From Alphaproteobacteria bacterium (lineage in GTDB: Bacteria; Pseudomonadota; Alphaproteobacteria; SHVP01): DNA of 6,909 nucleotides. The notes beneath the pieces were generated by a model. It was not told the DNA's origin. It saw nothing but the letters and a program-made list of their open reading frames with translations, and did no database searches. Each line of letters begins with the position of its first letter. Position 1 is the stretch's first letter. Location of the stretch: positions 1 through 6,909 of the forward strand of contig JAPKDI010000063.1 of assembly GCA_026421105.1 (NCBI GenBank), written 5' to 3'. The position numbers were made by a program, and so were the translations under genes. Positions 5,248-6,909 of this stretch are shown here, piece after piece.

Positions 5248-6909
5248 TTAGTCGTCGAGGCGGGGTTCCCATCCTTCGATGGAGCGGTATTGCGGTGGTT
5301 GCGGCAAAGCGAAGCCCATCGCGGCCGCAGCGTGCCTTGCATAGTAGGGGTCATAAAGGTGGGCGCGAGCGAGGACACACAAATCGGCGCGGCCGCCTGC
5401 CAAAATGGCGTTGATGTCACCATAGGATTGGATGTTGCCAACTGTCATTGTCGGCATTCCGACATCAAGTCGGATCCGGTCGGCGAACGGAGTTTGATAC
5501 AGTCGGCCATATTCGGGTTCTTGCTCGGCAACGACTTGGCCACTTGAGACGTCGACGATATCACAGCCCAGCCGTTTGAGTGCTGCAGCGAGGTGCACGG
5601 CGTCATCGGGCGTGGCCCCACCGGGTGCCCAATCCGTGCCGGAGACGCGAACTGACATTGGTTTGTGCGCTGGCCATACGGTGCGCATCGCCTCAAACAC
5701 TTCTAAGGGATAACGCATTCGGTTCTCTAACGAACCGCCATAAGCGTCTGTGCGTCGGTTGGCGAGCGGCGTCAAGAAACTGGAGAGCAGGTAACCGTGC
5801 GCCATGTGTAATTCTATCATGTCGAAACCGGCCTTCTCGGTCATCTGGGTCGCGCGCACAAAATCGGCCTTAACGGCAACCATGTCTTCCGTGGTCATTT
5901 CATGTGGTGTCTGAGTTGCACCCGAATAAGGAATTGGCGATGGCGAGAGGAGGTCCCAGTTGCCAGACTCGAGCGGCTTAGTGTCCCCCTCCCATATTAG
6001 CTTGGTTGACCCCTTTCGGCCCGCGTGGCCGAGTTGCAATGCGACGGCCGATCCGCTGTTGGCGTGAATAAAATCCGTGACTTTACGCCAAGCGCCAATG
6101 TGACCTTCTTTGTACATCCCCGCACAACCCGGTGAGATACGGCCAGTGGCGCTGACGTCCGTCATTTCGGCGATCACCAACCCGGCCCCACCAATTGCAC
6201 GGCTGCCCAAATGGACAAGGTGCCAGTCATTAATTGTTCCGTCTTCAGCTGAGTACATGCACATTGGTGACACCGCGATTCGGTTCTCGATTACCAAGTC
6301 GCGCAGCTTGAACGGGGTGAAAGCTGGGGGGATGTGTTTGGTGGTATCGAGATTGACGCCACTTTGTTGAGCCGCGTGGTCGGCGTACCAGTCATCGACA
6401 CTTCGCACAAAATTGGCATCGCGCTTTCGCAAGTTATCGTGGTTAATGCGAAGAGACCGGCTGAGAAGACTAAAGCCGAATTGCAATGGCTCAAGCTGGT
6501 CGTAGTATCGCTCTGTTTCCTCAAACCACTTCATGCTTACCCGGGCGGCGCGCTGGAGGCTGACAACGTCACCGCGGCGGTCGGCTTCAAACCGGTAAAG
6601 ACCCTGGGGAATTGTATCACTTTGAATGATGGCGTTTGAGAGCGAGATCGCATCCTCCATTGCCAATTTGGTGCCCGAGCCAATGGAGAAATGTGCGGTG
6701 TGAAGCGCATCGCCTAAGAGAACAATGTTGCCGCGGGACCAATGTGTGTTGCTGACTTCAGGAAAGGTGCGCCAGTCGGAGCGGTTGCCAATTAAGGAAG
6801 TGCCGTCGAGCTCTTTCTCAAATAGTTCCTCGCAGAATGTGATGCTTTGCTCTTCGGTGACATTGTCGAGACCCGCGCGTTTCCAAGTTTCTTCGGTGGT
6901 CTCGACGAT
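5248..6909 (-). CDS. Anthraniloyl-CoA monooxygenase-reductase / salicylyl-CoA 5-hydroxylase family fusion flavoprotein (partial, N-terminus outside window)
   Basis: 553 codons are visible and the frame is open at the right edge; full family members are about 770 residues, so roughly 215 are missing. The visible start belongs to a group A FAD monooxygenase, with the second FAD site LLGDALHTAHFSIGSGTKLA at visible residues 64-83. After a linker near residues 170-190 comes a YqjM-like Old Yellow Enzyme domain: VSPMCMYSAEDG (Cys217, Tyr219), GHAGRKGS, the substrate-binding HMAHGYLLSSFLTPLANRR (His368, His371, Tyr373), DAYGGSLENR, VRVSGTDW, and a C-terminal LARAHLYDPYYARH. This domain order is that of 2-aminobenzoyl-CoA monooxygenase/reductase, which hydroxylates and then reduces the ring of anthraniloyl-CoA, and of salicylyl-CoA 5-hydroxylase. 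Sequence alone cannot separate the two; the following hydratase/dehydrogenase gene, 22 bp downstream, favours a dearomatising beta-oxidation-like route. The protein is presumably cytoplasmic, binding FAD, FMN and NAD(P)H. Confidence 0.9.
   Translation of the reverse strand: MVETTEETWKRAGLDNVTEEQSITFCEELFEKELDGTSLIGNRSDWRTFPEVSNTHWSRGNIVLLGDALHTAHFSIGSGTKLAMEDAISLSNAIIQSDTIPQGLYRFEADRRGDVVSLQRAARVSMKWFEETERYYDQLEPLQFGFSLLSRSLRINHDNLRKRDANFVRSVDDWYADHAAQQSGVNLDTTKHIPPAFTPFKLRDLVIENRIAVSPMCMYSAEDGTINDWHLVHLGSRAIGGAGLVIAEMTDVSATGRISPGCAGMYKEGHIGAWRKVTDFIHANSGSAVALQLGHAGRKGSTKLIWEGDTKPLESGNWDLLSPSPIPYSGATQTPHEMTTEDMVAVKADFVRATQMTEKAGFDMIELHMAHGYLLSSFLTPLANRRTDAYGGSLENRMRYPLEVFEAMRTVWPAHKPMSVRVSGTDWAPGGATPDDAVHLAAALKRLGCDIVDVSSGQVVAEQEPEYGRLYQTPFADRIRLDVGMPTMTVGNIQSYGDINAILAGGRADLCVLARAHLYDPYYARHAAAAMGFALPQPPQYRSIEGWEPRLDD

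Noticed and set aside
5226..5441. In-frame N-terminal extension of the hydratase/dehydrogenase to 5441
   Set aside because: It would overlap the flavoenzyme coding sequence, shows no family similarity, and the ATG at 5225 has a strong ribosome site and gives the normal crotonase start.
5248..6666. A stand-alone Old Yellow Enzyme-type gene starting at TTG 6664-6666
   Set aside because: The frame continues open to the window edge and encodes the FAD-binding GDALHTAHFSIGSGTK motif of a monooxygenase domain directly upstream, so this is one fusion protein.
2503..6909. Salicylate-gentisate route with the GST as maleylpyruvate isomerase
   Set aside because: The GST lacks the zeta-class SSCSxRVRIAL-type start, no gentisate dioxygenase is visible, and a hydratase/dehydrogenase is not needed for that route; kept only as an alternative for the fusion enzyme.
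1..6909. Mobile element, phage, defence system, CRISPR array or RNA gene
   Set aside because: I found no transposase, integrase or nuclease motif, no repeated spacer pattern, no terminal inverted repeats and no tRNA-like or rRNA-like stretch; the window is ordinary metabolic DNA in this respect.

Overview
The window looks like chromosomal DNA from a proteobacterium. I base this on tight gene packing, a GC content I judge by eye to be in the mid-to-high 50s percent, a bacterial glutathione S-transferase and a CoA-dependent aromatic degradation enzyme of a type known from proteobacteria. Class level (alpha, beta or gamma) cannot be settled from this stretch. Six protein genes cover nearly everything; two run off the edges. 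I see no tRNA, rRNA, CRISPR array, insertion sequence, phage gene or long repeat.

Layout. At the left edge (1-510, minus) is the N-terminal part of a D-aminoacylase-type amidohydrolase. A 119-bp gap (511-629) separates it from a divergent two-gene plus-strand unit: a nitronate monooxygenase-family flavoprotein (630-1613) and a divergent carbamate kinase-family protein (1610-2506), joined by a 4-bp GTGA overlap. A minus-strand operon converges on this unit. It starts beyond the right edge and reads: fused FAD monooxygenase / Old Yellow Enzyme-type protein of the anthraniloyl-CoA monooxygenase-reductase / salicylyl-CoA 5-hydroxylase family (5248 to the edge), bifunctional enoyl-CoA hydratase / 3-hydroxyacyl-CoA dehydrogenase (3135-5225), and glutathione S-transferase (2503-3111). 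Gaps inside this operon are only 22 and 23 bp. The two convergent units overlap by 4 bp, with both stop codons inside a small predicted hairpin.

How the genes may work together. The minus-strand operon reads as part of an aerobic CoA-thioester route for an aromatic acid: the fusion enzyme would hydroxylate and reduce an aryl-CoA such as 2-aminobenzoyl-CoA, and the hydratase/dehydrogenase would carry the dearomatised ring through beta-oxidation-like steps. The role of the glutathione transferase is open. The other three genes (amidohydrolase, nitronate monooxygenase, carbamate kinase-like) all belong to families acting on C-N compounds, so the locus as a whole may handle a nitrogen-containing aromatic or amide substrate; this is inference from gene adjacency only. 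The most unusual single item is the carbamate kinase-like protein, which keeps the fold motifs but has changes at several usually invariant positions and is apparently translationally coupled to a flavoprotein rather than to a carbamoyltransferase.
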